64,000 nt of DNA, taken from SZAS-79 sp964599095 (GTDB lineage: Bacteria > Pseudomonadota > Gammaproteobacteria > Burkholderiales > SG8-39). How positions within the stretch are numbered: the stretch's first letter is position 1; the number at the start of each line of letters is the position of its first letter. The stretch lies in the NCBI GenBank assembly GCA_964599095.1, contig CAZREB010000003.1:310001-374000 (forward strand), read 5' to 3'. Made by a program: the position numbers and the translations under genes. Shown in pieces: positions 36,434-45,210 of this stretch. The notes beneath the pieces are model-generated. The model saw only the letters and a program-made list of their open reading frames with translations, searched no databases and was not told where the DNA came from.

Positions 36434-36973
36434 ATGAAGTCCCTGCTCCGCGTCAGCGGCTGGATCGACGCGGTCAACGCCAAGCTCGGCCTGGTCGCCA
36501 CCTGGATGGTGCTGCTGAGCTGCCTCATCAGCGCGGCAAACGCCTTCAGCCGCTACACGATCAGCGTCAGCTCGAACGCCTGGCTCGAAATCCAGTGGTA
36601 CATGTTCGGCGCGATGATCATGCTCGGCGCGTCCTACACCCTCAAGCGCAACGAGCATGTGCGCGTCGACATCTTCTATTCGGGCATGTCGACCCGCACG
36701 CAGGTCTGGGTCGACCTGCTCGGCGGCCTGTTCTTCCTGCTGCCCGCGATGTCGATCATCGGCTGGCTGTCCTGGCCGGTGTTCTACAACTCCTGGGCCG
36801 AAAACGAGATGTCGAGCAACGCCGGCGGGCTGGTCCGCTGGCCGGTCAAGATCCTCCTGCCGCTGGGTTTCTGGCTGCTCACGCTTCAGGGCCTTTCCGA
36901 GGTCATCAAGCGGATTGCGATGCTGACCGGGCATCTTCGCACCGACGTCCACTACGAGCGGCCGCTGCAGTGA
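36434..36973 (+). CDS. TRAP transporter small membrane subunit (DctQ family)
   Basis: 179 aa with four membrane helices (starting around residues 18, 50, 92 and 135). DctQ landmarks are SCLISAANAFSRY, WLEIQWYMFGAMIMLGASY and KRNEHVRVDI. It pairs with the large subunit overlapping by 4 nt (GTGA). No periplasmic DctP-type receptor gene is found on either side, so the receptor must be encoded elsewhere. The subfamily with charged cytoplasmic ends is common in Proteobacteria; substrate unknown. Confidence 0.92.
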   Translation: MKSLLRVSGWIDAVNAKLGLVATWMVLLSCLISAANAFSRYTISVSSNAWLEIQWYMFGAMIMLGASYTLKRNEHVRVDIFYSGMSTRTQVWVDLLGGLFFLLPAMSIIGWLSWPVFYNSWAENEMSSNAGGLVRWPVKILLPLGFWLLTLQGLSEVIKRIAMLTGHLRTDVHYERPLQ

Positions 36974-38439
36974 CGCACCTGATCCCCCTCGCATGGATGC
37001 CGCAGCTGATGTTCGGGGGCCTGGTCGTCTTCATGCTGATCGGATACCCGGTCGCGTTCTCGCTCGCCGCCGTCGGGCTGTTCTTCGGCTTCATCGCGAT
37101 CGAGCACGGCTATTTCACGTTCGCGTTGATGCAGGCGATGCCCGAGAGGGTGTTCGGCATCATGTCGAACGACCTGCTGCTCTCGATCCCGTTCTTCACC
37201 TTCATGGGTGCGATCCTCGAGCGCTGCGGATTGGCCGAGGACATGCTCGAGAGCATGGGGCAGCTTTTCGGCCCGGTGCGCGGCGGGCTTGCGTACGCGG
37301 TCATCATCGTGGGGGCGATCCTCGGCGCGATCACGGGCACCGTCGCGGCATCGGTGATCGCGATGGGGGTGATCTCGCTGCCGATCATGATGCGCTACGG
37401 CTACGACATGCGCCTGGCGACCGGCGTGATCGCGGCGTCGGGCACGATCACCCAGCTGATTCCCCCGTCGCTCGTGCTGGTCGTGCTGGCCGACGTGCTC
37501 GGCAAGTCGGTCGGCGACATGTACGCCGGCGCGATCGGCCCCTCCATCGTCCAGGTGCTGCTGTTCTGCGCCTATGTGCTCGTGCTCAGCATCGTGCGGC
37601 CGGCATCGATGCCGGCGCTGCCGCGCGATGCGCGCACGATGAGCGGCTGGCAGCTCGTCGCCAAGTGCCTGTGGGGCATGATTCCCTCGGTGGTCCTGAT
37701 CTTCCTGGTGCTCGGCACGATCCTGATGGGCCTGGCCACGCCGACCGAGGGCGGCGCGATGGGTGCGGTCGGCGCGCTGGTGCTCGCGGCGATGCACCGG
37801 CGCCTCACCTGGCCCCTGGTGTGGCAGGGCATGGAATCGACCATGCGCATCAGCGCGATGGTGATCTTCATCCTCGTCGGGTCGAGCGTGTTCACGCTGG
37901 TCTTCCGCGGCGTGGACGGGGACACGTGGATCGAGCACATGCTCCTCAACCTGCCCGGCGGCGCGGTCGGGTTCCTGATCTTCGTCAACGCGTTCGTTTT
38001 CGTACTGGCGTTCTTCCTCGACTTCTTCGAGATCGCCTTCATCATCATCCCGCTGCTCGCGCCGGTGGCGGCCAAGCTGGGGATCGACCTCATCTGGTTC
38101 GGCGTGCTGCTGGGGGCAAACATGCAGACCTCGTTCATGCACCCGCCGTTCGGCTTCGCGCTCTTCTACCTGCGCGGCATCGCGCCCAAGGAGGTGAAGA
38201 GCTCCGACATCTACTGGGGCGCGATCCCCTGGGTGGTGCTGCAGCTCATCCTGGTGGCGGCGATCATCGCCTGGCCGGGCATGGTCACCGGGTTCCTCGA
38301 CAAGGAGCCGCCGGCGAACCCGGACCAGCAGATCGAGATCCGCGAGGACGCCGGGCTCCAGGAGGGCGAGGCGCCGCTGCTTGGCAGCGAGGCCGCCCCG
38401 CCCGAAGAGCCGGCGCCGCCGGCGGCGCGGCCGAAGTAA
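36970..38439 (+). CDS. TRAP transporter large membrane subunit (DctM family)
   Basis: 489 aa, GTG start in the GTGA overlap with the small subunit. Around twelve to fourteen hydrophobic segments; conserved parts include LSIPFFTFMGAILER, GAILGAITGTVAASVIAMG and ASGTITQLIPPSLVLVV. The C-terminal ~45 residues are an acidic, Pro/Ala-rich cytoplasmic tail (EIREDAGLQEGEAPLLG and after), longer than in most DctM proteins. Uses a sodium or proton gradient to import an organic acid delivered by an unlinked receptor. Confidence 0.92.
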   Translation: MTHLIPLAWMPQLMFGGLVVFMLIGYPVAFSLAAVGLFFGFIAIEHGYFTFALMQAMPERVFGIMSNDLLLSIPFFTFMGAILERCGLAEDMLESMGQLFGPVRGGLAYAVIIVGAILGAITGTVAASVIAMGVISLPIMMRYGYDMRLATGVIAASGTITQLIPPSLVLVVLADVLGKSVGDMYAGAIGPSIVQVLLFCAYVLVLSIVRPASMPALPRDARTMSGWQLVAKCLWGMIPSVVLIFLVLGTILMGLATPTEGGAMGAVGALVLAAMHRRLTWPLVWQGMESTMRISAMVIFILVGSSVFTLVFRGVDGDTWIEHMLLNLPGGAVGFLIFVNAFVFVLAFFLDFFEIAFIIIPLLAPVAAKLGIDLIWFGVLLGANMQTSFMHPPFGFALFYLRGIAPKEVKSSDIYWGAIPWVVLQLILVAAIIAWPGMVTGFLDKEPPANPDQQIEIREDAGLQEGEAPLLGSEAAPPEEPAPPAARPK

Positions 38440-38536
38440 GGCAGGCCGGGGCGATCCCGCCGGCGGCCGGGGAGGCGACCCTGAATCTCAAACATCTGTA
38501 CTTGAAGATCCAACAGCGGTGCGGGTTTCAAGGCAG

Positions 38537-38560
38537 TTTGTATAGTACAAAGCAGATAAT
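38537..38560 (+). promoter_or_regulatory. Palindrome and possible -10 element upstream of glyA
   Basis: TTTGTA-TAG-TACAAA (38537-38551) is a perfect 6-bp inverted repeat, followed by GATAAT (38555-38560) about 80 nt before the glyA start. No matching -35 box is visible at 16-18 bp, so an activator-dependent promoter is possible. The rest of the 202-bp gap holds GC-rich hairpins and no gene. Confidence 0.3.
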
Positions 38561-38641
38561 TCCCTCTGGCCGGCCCGGCCGGACCCGGAATTGCCGAGGG
38601 CGCGCTGGTAGAATTCCGGCTCCCCAAAAAGGCCTACCGTC

Positions 38642-39886
38642 ATGTTCCAGACCAACCTGCTTGCCCGGACCGACCCCGAACTCTGGAACGCGATCCGCCT
38701 CGAGAACCGCCGCCAGGAAGACCACGTCGAGCTGATCGCCTCGGAGAACTACGTGAGCCAGGCAGTGCTGATCGCGCAGGGCAGCCAGCTCACCAACAAG
38801 TACGCCGAGGGCTACCCGGGCAAGCGCTACTACGGCGGCTGCGAATACGTCGACATGGCCGAGACGCTCGCGATCGAACGCGCAAAGAAGCTGTTCGGCT
38901 GCGACTGGGCCAACGTGCAGCCGCATTCTGGCTCGCAGGCCAACCAGGCGGTGTACGTGTCCAACCTCAAGCCGGGCGACACCGTGATGGGGATGTCGCT
39001 CGCGCACGGCGGGCACCTCACGCACGGCTCGCCGGTCAACCTGTCGGGCAAGCTGTACCACTTCGTCTCGTACGGCCTTGACGACAAGGAAGAGATCGAC
39101 TACGACGCCGCGGAGAAGCTCGCGCTGGAAGCCAGGCCGAAGATGATCGTCACCGGCGCCTCGGCCTATTCGCTCGCGATCGACTGGAAGCGCTTTCGCG
39201 CGATCGCCGACAAGGTCGGCGCGCTGCTGATGGCCGACGTCGCGCACTACGCGGGCATGATCGCGGTCGGCCTGTACCCGTCGCCGATCGGGATTGCGGA
39301 CTACGTCACGACCACTACGCACAAGACCCTGCGCGGCCCGCGCGGCGGGATGGTGCTCGGCATGGGCGAGGCGACCGCCAAGGCGGTCAACTCGGCGATC
39401 TTTCCCGGCATCCAGGGCGGTCCGTTGATGCACGTGATCGCGGCCAAGGCGGTGGCTTTCGGCGAGGCGCTGCGGCCCGATTTCCGCGATTACCAGCAGC
39501 GGGTGCTGGACAACGCGAAGGCGATGGCGACCGAACTGACCGCGCGCGGCGTTCGCGTCGTCTCGGGCCGGACCGAGTCGCACATGATGCTGCTCGACCT
39601 GCGCGCCAAGAAGATCACCGGCAAGGACGCCGAAGCCGCGCTCGGCCGGGCGCACATCACGGTCAACAAGAACGCGATCCCGAACGACCCGGAGAAGCCG
39701 ATGGTCACTTCCGGCATCCGGATCGGTTCGCCGGCGATGACCACGCGGGGATTCGGCGTGAACGAGGCGAAGATCCTCGCGGGCCTGATCGCCGACGTGC
39801 TGGAGCGCCCGTCGGACGAGGCCAACCTGGCGCGGGTGCGCGGCCAGGTCGCCGAGCTCTGCGCCGCCTTCCCGGTCTACGGCTGA
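38642..39886 (+). CDS. glyA: Serine hydroxymethyltransferase
   Basis: 414 aa, standard length. PLP enzyme converting serine and tetrahydrofolate to glycine and methylene-tetrahydrofolate. Recognisable throughout: HVELIASENYVS, NKYAEGYPGKRYYGG, the PLP lysine K228 in TTTTHKTLRGPRGG, and RIGSPAMTTRGF. Followed after 15 nt by nrdR and ribD, a conserved proteobacterial order. Confidence 0.98.
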   Translation: MFQTNLLARTDPELWNAIRLENRRQEDHVELIASENYVSQAVLIAQGSQLTNKYAEGYPGKRYYGGCEYVDMAETLAIERAKKLFGCDWANVQPHSGSQANQAVYVSNLKPGDTVMGMSLAHGGHLTHGSPVNLSGKLYHFVSYGLDDKEEIDYDAAEKLALEARPKMIVTGASAYSLAIDWKRFRAIADKVGALLMADVAHYAGMIAVGLYPSPIGIADYVTTTTHKTLRGPRGGMVLGMGEATAKAVNSAIFPGIQGGPLMHVIAAKAVAFGEALRPDFRDYQQRVLDNAKAMATELTARGVRVVSGRTESHMMLLDLRAKKITGKDAEAALGRAHITVNKNAIPNDPEKPMVTSGIRIGSPAMTTRGFGVNEAKILAGLIADVLERPSDEANLARVRGQVAELCAAFPVYG

Positions 39887-39901
39887 GCCGGGCCGGACGC
39901 C

Positions 39902-40363
39902 GTGCGCTGCCCGTTCTGCAGCTCGGAGGACACCCAGGTCCTCGACACGCGCTCGAACCCGGACACCAACTCGATCCGGCGCCGGCGCAAGTGTGCGTCG
40001 TGCGACAAGCGCTTCACCACCTACGAGAAGGTCGAGCTGCGCATGCCGCGGCTGGTGAAGAAGGACGGCACCCGCACCGACTTCGAGCGCGACAAGCTGG
40101 CCGGCAGCATGATGGTCGCGCTGAGGAAGCGCCAGGTCTCCACCGACAAGGTCGACGCGGCGCTCGACCGCATCGAGGAGAAGCTGCGCAGTTCCGGCGA
40201 GCGGGAACTGCCGACCTCGAAGGTCGGCGAGCTCGTCATGCGGGAGCTGGCAAAGCTCGACAAGGTCGCCTACATCCGATTCGCGTCGGTGTACCGGAGC
40301 TTCGACACGCCGGACGATTTCCGCGAGGCGGTGCTGGAAGTGAAAAAGCCACGCCGGAAGTAA
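39902..40363 (+). CDS. nrdR: Transcriptional repressor NrdR
   Basis: 153 aa, GTG start. N-terminal zinc ribbon with C3, C6, C31 and C34 (CPFC ... CASC), then an ATP-cone domain (VKKDGTRTDFERDKL). Senses ATP/dATP and represses ribonucleotide reductase genes by binding NrdR boxes. It lies 15 nt after glyA and ends 2 nt before the ribD start, so the genes are co-transcribed. Confidence 0.97.
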   Translation: MRCPFCSSEDTQVLDTRSNPDTNSIRRRRKCASCDKRFTTYEKVELRMPRLVKKDGTRTDFERDKLAGSMMVALRKRQVSTDKVDAALDRIEEKLRSSGERELPTSKVGELVMRELAKLDKVAYIRFASVYRSFDTPDDFREAVLEVKKPRRK

Positions 40364-40365
40364 AG

Positions 40366-41457
40366 GTGTTCAGTTCCGAGGACCGCAGGCACATGGCCAG
40401 GGCGCTGGAGCTCGCCGCCCTCGGCCTCTTTACCGCCACTCCGAATCCCCGCGTCGGCTGCGTGCTGGTGCGCGACGGCGTGGTGGTCGGCGAAGGCTGG
40501 CACCGCAAGGCCGGCGAGCCGCACGCCGAAGCCAACGCGCTCGCCGTTGCCGGTGACAAGGCGCGGGGCGCCACCGCTTACGTGTCCCTCGAGCCCTGCA
40601 GCCACTTCGGCCGCACGCCGCCGTGCGCAGACGCGCTGATCCGCGCGGACGTCTCGCGCGTGGTCGCCGCGATGCGCGATCCCGATCCCAAGGGGGCGGG
40701 CGGCGGCGCGAAGATCGAGGCCGCCGGCATCCGGTTCGAATGCGGGCTGATGGAAGATGAGGCGCGCGAACTCAACATCGGCTTCGTCTCTCGCGTCACG
40801 CGCGGCCGGCCGTGGGTGCGAATGAAAATCGCCGCGAGCCTCGACGGGCGCACCGCGCTCGCCAACGGCAAGTCGCAGTGGATCACCGGCCCCGAGGCGC
40901 GCAAGGACGGCCATCGCTGGCGCGCGCGCGCCTGCGCGGTGCTCACCGGTATCGGCACGATCGCGGCCGACAATCCGCGCCTGAACGTGCGCGAGGTCGA
41001 CACATCGCGCCAGCCGCTGCGGGTGATCGTCGACAGCCGGCTCGAGACGCCCTTGACCGCGCGCATCCTCGACGGGGATCCGGTGCTGGTGTTCTGCGCG
41101 CAGGACAAGGGTGCCGGGCGCTCGGCGCTCGAAGCGAAGGGCGCGGAGGTCGTCGTGCTGCCGAACGCGAACGGGAAAGTCGAACTGCCCGAGATGCTCG
41201 CGGCGCTCGCGGCGCGCGGCATCAACGAGTTGCACGTCGAGGCGGGCGTGAAGCTCAACGGCTCGATGGTGCGCGAGGGCTGCGTGGACGAATTCCTGGT
41301 CTACCTCGCGCCGTCGTTCCTCGGCGATGCCGCGCAGGGCATGGTGAGCCTGGCGGCGATGACTTCGCTCGAAGCGCGGGTGCCGCTCGAATTCCGGTCG
41401 GTCGAGCGCATCGGGCCGGACCTGCGGATCCTGGCGCGGATGAAGGAGGCGCAATGA
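40366..41457 (+). CDS. ribD: Bifunctional riboflavin deaminase/reductase RibD
   Basis: 363 aa from GTG at 40366 (GGAAG upstream); ATG at 40393 would cut into the first helix. The N-terminal deaminase domain has the zinc site H53-A-E55 (EPHAEANAL) and C78/C87 (EPCSHFGRTPPC). The C-terminal reductase domain starts at about 150 (GRPWVRMKIAASLDGRTAL) and includes GINELHVEAGVKLNGSM. Catalyses the second and third steps of riboflavin synthesis in the cytoplasm. Followed by ribE after 12 nt. No FMN riboswitch is visible upstream. Confidence 0.96.
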   Translation: MFSSEDRRHMARALELAALGLFTATPNPRVGCVLVRDGVVVGEGWHRKAGEPHAEANALAVAGDKARGATAYVSLEPCSHFGRTPPCADALIRADVSRVVAAMRDPDPKGAGGGAKIEAAGIRFECGLMEDEARELNIGFVSRVTRGRPWVRMKIAASLDGRTALANGKSQWITGPEARKDGHRWRARACAVLTGIGTIAADNPRLNVREVDTSRQPLRVIVDSRLETPLTARILDGDPVLVFCAQDKGAGRSALEAKGAEVVVLPNANGKVELPEMLAALAARGINELHVEAGVKLNGSMVREGCVDEFLVYLAPSFLGDAAQGMVSLAAMTSLEARVPLEFRSVERIGPDLRILARMKEAQ

Positions 41458-41469
41458 GGGGGAGCACCG

Positions 41470-42072
41470 ATGTTTAGCGGCATCGTCCAGGCGGTAGGGG
41501 TCATCGAAAAAGTCGAGCCCCTCGAGGCCGGCGTGAGGCTGACGATACAAGCCGGTGCGCTGGGCCTTGCGGATGCCAAGGTCGGCGATTCGATCGCGGT
41601 CAACGGCGCCTGCATGACCGCCACGTCGATCGACGGCAGCCGGTTCACGGTGGACGTGTCGCGCGAATCCCTGAACGTGACGGCCGGCCTCGGCGCGCCC
41701 GGGCGCGTCAATCTCGAGAAGGCGATGGCGCTCGGCGACCGGATCGACGGGCACCTGGTCACCGGCCACGTGGACGGCATCGGGGAGGTCACCGCCTTCG
41801 AGCCGCTGGGCGAATCGTGGCGGCTCGAAGTGCGGGCACCGCGCGGGCTCGCGCGCTACATCGCGAGGAAAGGATCGATCACGGTCGACGGCGTCAGCCT
41901 TACCGTGAACCGGGTCGAGGACCAGCCACAGGGGACGGTGTTCGAGGTCAACCTGATCCGCCACACGCTGCAGGTGACCACGCTCTCGCGGCTTTCGCCG
42001 GGCGCGAAGGTCAATCTCGAGATCGACCTGCTGGCGAGGTACGTCCAGCGGCTGCTGGAGGCGCCCAAGTAG
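41470..42072 (+). CDS. ribE: Riboflavin synthase alpha subunit
   Basis: 200 aa made of two lumazine-binding barrels: MFSGIVQAVGVI with AVNGACMTA in the first, and DGHLVTGHVDGIGEV with VDGVSLTVNRVE in the second. Dismutates two 6,7-dimethyl-8-ribityllumazine molecules to riboflavin. G-rich ribosome site before the ATG. Last gene of the glyA-nrdR-ribD-ribE run; ribBA and ribH, often next in this order, do not follow here. Confidence 0.96.
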   Translation: MFSGIVQAVGVIEKVEPLEAGVRLTIQAGALGLADAKVGDSIAVNGACMTATSIDGSRFTVDVSRESLNVTAGLGAPGRVNLEKAMALGDRIDGHLVTGHVDGIGEVTAFEPLGESWRLEVRAPRGLARYIARKGSITVDGVSLTVNRVEDQPQGTVFEVNLIRHTLQVTTLSRLSPGAKVNLEIDLLARYVQRLLEAPK

Positions 42073-42238
42073 TTCCTGCCTCATGGGCTGCCTTGCGGCC
42101 TGACCGCAGTCATTCCCAAAGGTCGGTGTTGCCCTCGATGGTGTAGGATTTGACCGTTGTTTCGGGGGCTCGCTGCACCTTTGATCGAGGCGTCGTGCGG
42201 CCAGGCTTTTTTGGCAATTCGAGAACCGGGAGGCGTTT

Positions 42239-42628
42239 ATGCATGACAGGCAAGGGAATTGCGGGCGCGGATTCGGGATGGGTGCGATTCTTGTTGCGAT
42301 CATGCTGCTGCTGGCGGGATGCGCGACGCCGACGGTCGTCAAAAGCGTGCAGCCGAAGGACGCCCAGTTGACGTGTGAAGACCTGCAGAAGGAGTCCGCC
42401 GAGGCCGACAGGCTGCGCGACGCTGCCGAAGCCGCCAAAGGGTCGACCGGCGGCAACATCATCATGGCGGTGATCTTCTTTCCGGCGGTGCTCCTCACCT
42501 ACGACAATGTGAACACCGCCACCGAGGCCGCCGAAGCCCGCAAAGGCCACCTCAAGGAAATCATGACCCGGAAGGGCTGCAGCGTCGCAGCCGCGAAACC
42601 TGCTCCCGGGAAGGCGAAGGGCCGATAA
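42239..42628 (+). CDS. Small predicted lipoprotein of unknown function
   Basis: 129 aa. Signal sequence with lipobox (AIMLLLAGCATP), a Glu/Ala-rich helix (CEDLQKESAEADRLRDAAEAA, quoted as EADRLRDAAEAA), a hydrophobic segment (GGNIIMAVIFFPAVLLTYDNV in part) and a basic tail. The layout is lipid anchor, helix, one membrane-associated segment, helix. The start at ATG 42239 has GGGAGG upstream; ATG 42278 nearer the signal core is an alternative. No family recognised. Stands alone between ribE and the nucleotidyltransferase-like operon; a 166-bp gap upstream holds no gene. Confidence 0.7.
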   Translation: MHDRQGNCGRGFGMGAILVAIMLLLAGCATPTVVKSVQPKDAQLTCEDLQKESAEADRLRDAAEAAKGSTGGNIIMAVIFFPAVLLTYDNVNTATEAAEARKGHLKEIMTRKGCSVAAAKPAPGKAKGR

Positions 42629-42699
42629 GGCTCCCGGAGGCGGTTGGCAAGGCGCGAGCGGCGCCGGCCGAAAGCCCGCGGCATCCCGGGGAGGAGCGG

Positions 42700-43431
42700 A
42701 TGGGCGATCTGAATCTGCCTGAAGACGTTGCAAAGGCGCTCGAGGCGTTCAATGCCTCTGCAAAGGCCGCGCTCGGGCCCGACCTCTTGTCGATAGTGCT
42801 GTTCGGGTCGGCGGCCGAAGGCCGGCTGCGCGCCACATCCGACGTCAACCTGATCCTCGTGCTGTCGCGCTTCGATCCGGCGCGCATCGATCCGCTGCGC
42901 GAGCCGATGCGCCTTGCACGCGCCGCGATCCGGCTCGAGGCGATGTTCATCCTCGAGCCGGAGATCGGTGCCGCCGCGGAGGCGTTTGCGGTCAAGTTCG
43001 CCGACATCCGGGAGCGCCACAAAGTACTCCATGGCAGCGACCCGTTCGAGGGCCTCACGCCTTCGCGCGCATCGATGCTGGCGCGCCTGAAGCAGATCCT
43101 GCTCAACTTCACGCTGCGTACCCGCGAGCGTTACGTGCTGGTGGGTTTGCGCGAGGAGCAGCTTGCGATCGTCGTGGCCGATTCGGCCGGGCCGTTGCGT
43201 TCGGCGGCCGCGCTGATCCTCGCGCTCGAAGGGCGGCCGGCGCCGTCACCCAAGGCGGCCCTCGAAACGCTCGCCGCCGAACTCGATGCGCCGGACTGGC
43301 GCGAGGCCCTCGCACACTTGTCCGCGGCCCGCGAAGGCGGAAGCCTGCCCAAGGGGTCGGCGAAGGCGGCGGTCCTTGCATTGATCGGGCTGGCACAGGC
43401 GATGCGCGCGCGCGCCGAATCGATTTCCTGA
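42700..43431 (+). CDS. Nucleotidyltransferase-domain protein, probably inactive
   Basis: 243 aa. The N-terminal part is a minimal nucleotidyltransferase fold: IVLFGSAAEGRLRATSDVNLILVL gives the GS motif, but the DxD metal pair is SDVNL, with Asn in the second position, so catalysis is doubtful. The rest is helical (HEPN-like position) with no clear motif. It begins 72 nt after the lipoprotein and ends 7 nt before the membrane protein gene, so it heads the operon with the DUF692 enzyme. Role unknown. Confidence 0.7.
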   Translation: MGDLNLPEDVAKALEAFNASAKAALGPDLLSIVLFGSAAEGRLRATSDVNLILVLSRFDPARIDPLREPMRLARAAIRLEAMFILEPEIGAAAEAFAVKFADIRERHKVLHGSDPFEGLTPSRASMLARLKQILLNFTLRTRERYVLVGLREEQLAIVVADSAGPLRSAAALILALEGRPAPSPKAALETLAAELDAPDWREALAHLSAAREGGSLPKGSAKAAVLALIGLAQAMRARAESIS

Positions 43432-43438
43432 GGCGGCG

Positions 43439-44344
43439 GTGTTCCCTTTCAACCTGCCCGGCCCGTCGTTCCTCGCGGCCTACGCCGGCATTTCCGCAGT
43501 GGTCCTGTTCGGGTTCTGGTTCTATGCGCGATCCGGTGCCGAAGCCGGCGGCGCGGCCCGGCTCGGCGACCTGACTGCCGACCCGTACAAGATCGGGTTC
43601 CTGCGCGGGGCGGAAGAAGAGGCGGTGCGGCTGGCCATCGTCAACCTGGTCGACCGCGGCATCCTCGGCTGCGCCGGAACGATGCTCGCCGTGAGCGACA
43701 AGGCGAACGCGGACCTGCTGCGCAGGCCGCTCGACCGAGCGATCGTGGCCAGGTGCGCACGGCCGGCATCGCTCAAGGAACTCGTCGCCGACCGGTCCGT
43801 GGTCGCCGCCTGCGCCGCCTACGAGCGCGAGTTGGCCGATGCCGGCCTGCTGCGCGGGCCGCAGCGGCAGAATGCAGTGCTGATGGCGCTGCTCGGCGTG
43901 CTCGGGCTGCTCGGCGGGCTGGCCATCGCGCGCCTGCTCCAGGCCCTGAGCCACGGCCGGCACAACGTCTTCTTCCTCGTGGTGATCGCGATTGGCGCCT
44001 GCTGGTTCGCCCATCGGATCTATTCGAACCGGCTGACGTTCGCAGGCGTGAGCAAGATCCGCAGCCTGCAGACGCTGATGGCGCGGCTGAAGGCGCGGGC
44101 AAACGCCTTGCGCAGCGGCGGCGCGACGAACGAGGCGCTGCTGGTGGCCGCCATCTTCGGGCTCGCGGCGCTGCCCGCCTCGGCGTTCCCGTTCATCGAG
44201 CAGGTCTTCCCCCGGCCGCGCAGCTCCGACGGTTCGTCGGGCAGTTGGAACGACAGCAGCAGTTGCGGCAGCAGCAGTGGTGGCAGCAGTTGCGGTGGCG
44301 GCGGGGGCAGCGGTTGCGGCGGATGCGGCGGAGGCGGCGACTGA
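43439..44344 (+). CDS. Membrane protein with Ser/Gly/Cys tail (TIGR04222-like), candidate substrate of the DUF692 enzyme
   Basis: 301 aa, GTG start. One membrane helix at ~10-30, a ~110-residue conserved domain (GFLRGAEEEAVRLAIVNLVDRG in part; AYERELADAGLL), two helices at ~145-193, another at ~232-252, then a low-complexity tail of ~40 residues rich in Ser and Gly with Cys at 276, 285, 293 and 296. This layout is that of the TIGR04222 family, in which a membrane-anchored domain ends in a Gly/Ser/Cys-rich repeat region. Cys-rich tails beside DUF692/MNIO enzymes are known modification substrates, and the MNIO gene follows with a 1-nt overlap. That this tail is modified is inference. Confidence 0.8.
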   Translation: MFPFNLPGPSFLAAYAGISAVVLFGFWFYARSGAEAGGAARLGDLTADPYKIGFLRGAEEEAVRLAIVNLVDRGILGCAGTMLAVSDKANADLLRRPLDRAIVARCARPASLKELVADRSVVAACAAYERELADAGLLRGPQRQNAVLMALLGVLGLLGGLAIARLLQALSHGRHNVFFLVVIAIGACWFAHRIYSNRLTFAGVSKIRSLQTLMARLKARANALRSGGATNEALLVAAIFGLAALPASAFPFIEQVFPRPRSSDGSSGSWNDSSSCGSSSGGSSCGGGGGSGCGGCGGGGD

Positions 44345-45210
44345 TGCCGCCGGCCGACCGGGTGGGACTGGGCTGGCGCGGGGAGCTGGCCGCGTCGATC
44401 TTCGAGTCGATCGAGTCGATCGACGTGCTCGAAGTCATCGCGGAGGACTGGGTTCACGCGGGGCGGCGCGAATCGGCGGCGCTGCGGGAGCTTGCGCTTG
44501 CCCGGCCGGTGCTGCTGCATGGCGTGTCGCTCGGGCTTGCTTGCTGCGAGCGGGTGGACAATGCCCGGCTCACGCGCCTTGCGCGCCTGGTGGAGCGGGT
44601 GCGCCCGGAAGCGTGGTCCGAGCACCTGGCCTATGTGCGCGCAGGGGGCGTCGAGATCGGCCATCTTGCGGCGCCGCCGCGCACTCATGAGAACGTCCAG
44701 GGGGCGATACGCAACATCATGCGGGCGCGGCAAGCCGTGGGTACGCCGCCGATCCTCGAGAACATCGCCACGCTGGTCGATCCTCCGGGCGGTGCGCTGG
44801 ACGAACCCTCGTGGATACGCGCGATTACCGGCGCATCCGGTGCGCCGATGCTGCTCGACCTGCACAACCTGTATGCGAACGCGCTCAATTTCGGCCGGGA
44901 CCCGCGTGACCTTATGCTGGCCATGCCGCTCGAGCGGGTGTCGGTGGTGCACCTGTCCGGCGGGCGCTGGATCACACGCGCAACCGGCCGGCCGAGATTG
45001 CTCGACGATCACCTGCACGACGTGCCGGACCCGGTTTACGGCCTGCTGGAGACCCTGGCCGCCTCGGTACCGCAGCCGCTGACGGTGATCATCGAGCGCG
45101 ACGGTAACTTCCCGGCTTTCGCGTCGATGCTTGCCGAAATCCGGCGGGCCCGCGCGGCGCTTTCGCGCGGACGCGAAGCCGCTGTGCAGCTGCAGAGACG
45201 GGCCGCGTGA
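44344..45210 (+). CDS. DUF692 / MNIO-family multinuclear iron enzyme
   Basis: 288 aa TIM-barrel protein starting at the ATG inside the previous stop (TGATG). The iron-binding residues of DUF692 are present: H59 (LLHGVSLG), E93-H94 (WSEHLAY), E139 (PILENIA), D172-H174-N175 (LDLHNLYANA), H203 (VVHLSGG), D222-H223 (LDDHLHDVPDPVY) and E251/D253 (IIERDGNFP). MNIO enzymes such as MbnB, TglH and ChrH oxidatively modify Cys in peptide substrates to oxazolone/thioamide or thiazole-like groups, usually with a partner protein. Neighbours are a Cys-tailed membrane protein upstream and a 78-aa protein downstream (GTGA overlap), consistent with substrate-enzyme-partner. Confidence 0.9.
   Translation: MPPADRVGLGWRGELAASIFESIESIDVLEVIAEDWVHAGRRESAALRELALARPVLLHGVSLGLACCERVDNARLTRLARLVERVRPEAWSEHLAYVRAGGVEIGHLAAPPRTHENVQGAIRNIMRARQAVGTPPILENIATLVDPPGGALDEPSWIRAITGASGAPMLLDLHNLYANALNFGRDPRDLMLAMPLERVSVVHLSGGRWITRATGRPRLLDDHLHDVPDPVYGLLETLAASVPQPLTVIIERDGNFPAFASMLAEIRRARAALSRGREAAVQLQRRAA

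Noticed and set aside
39887..40365. FMN riboswitch before ribD
   Set aside because: nrdR fills the upstream space; no riboswitch-like conserved segments are visible, and ribD is inside an operon.
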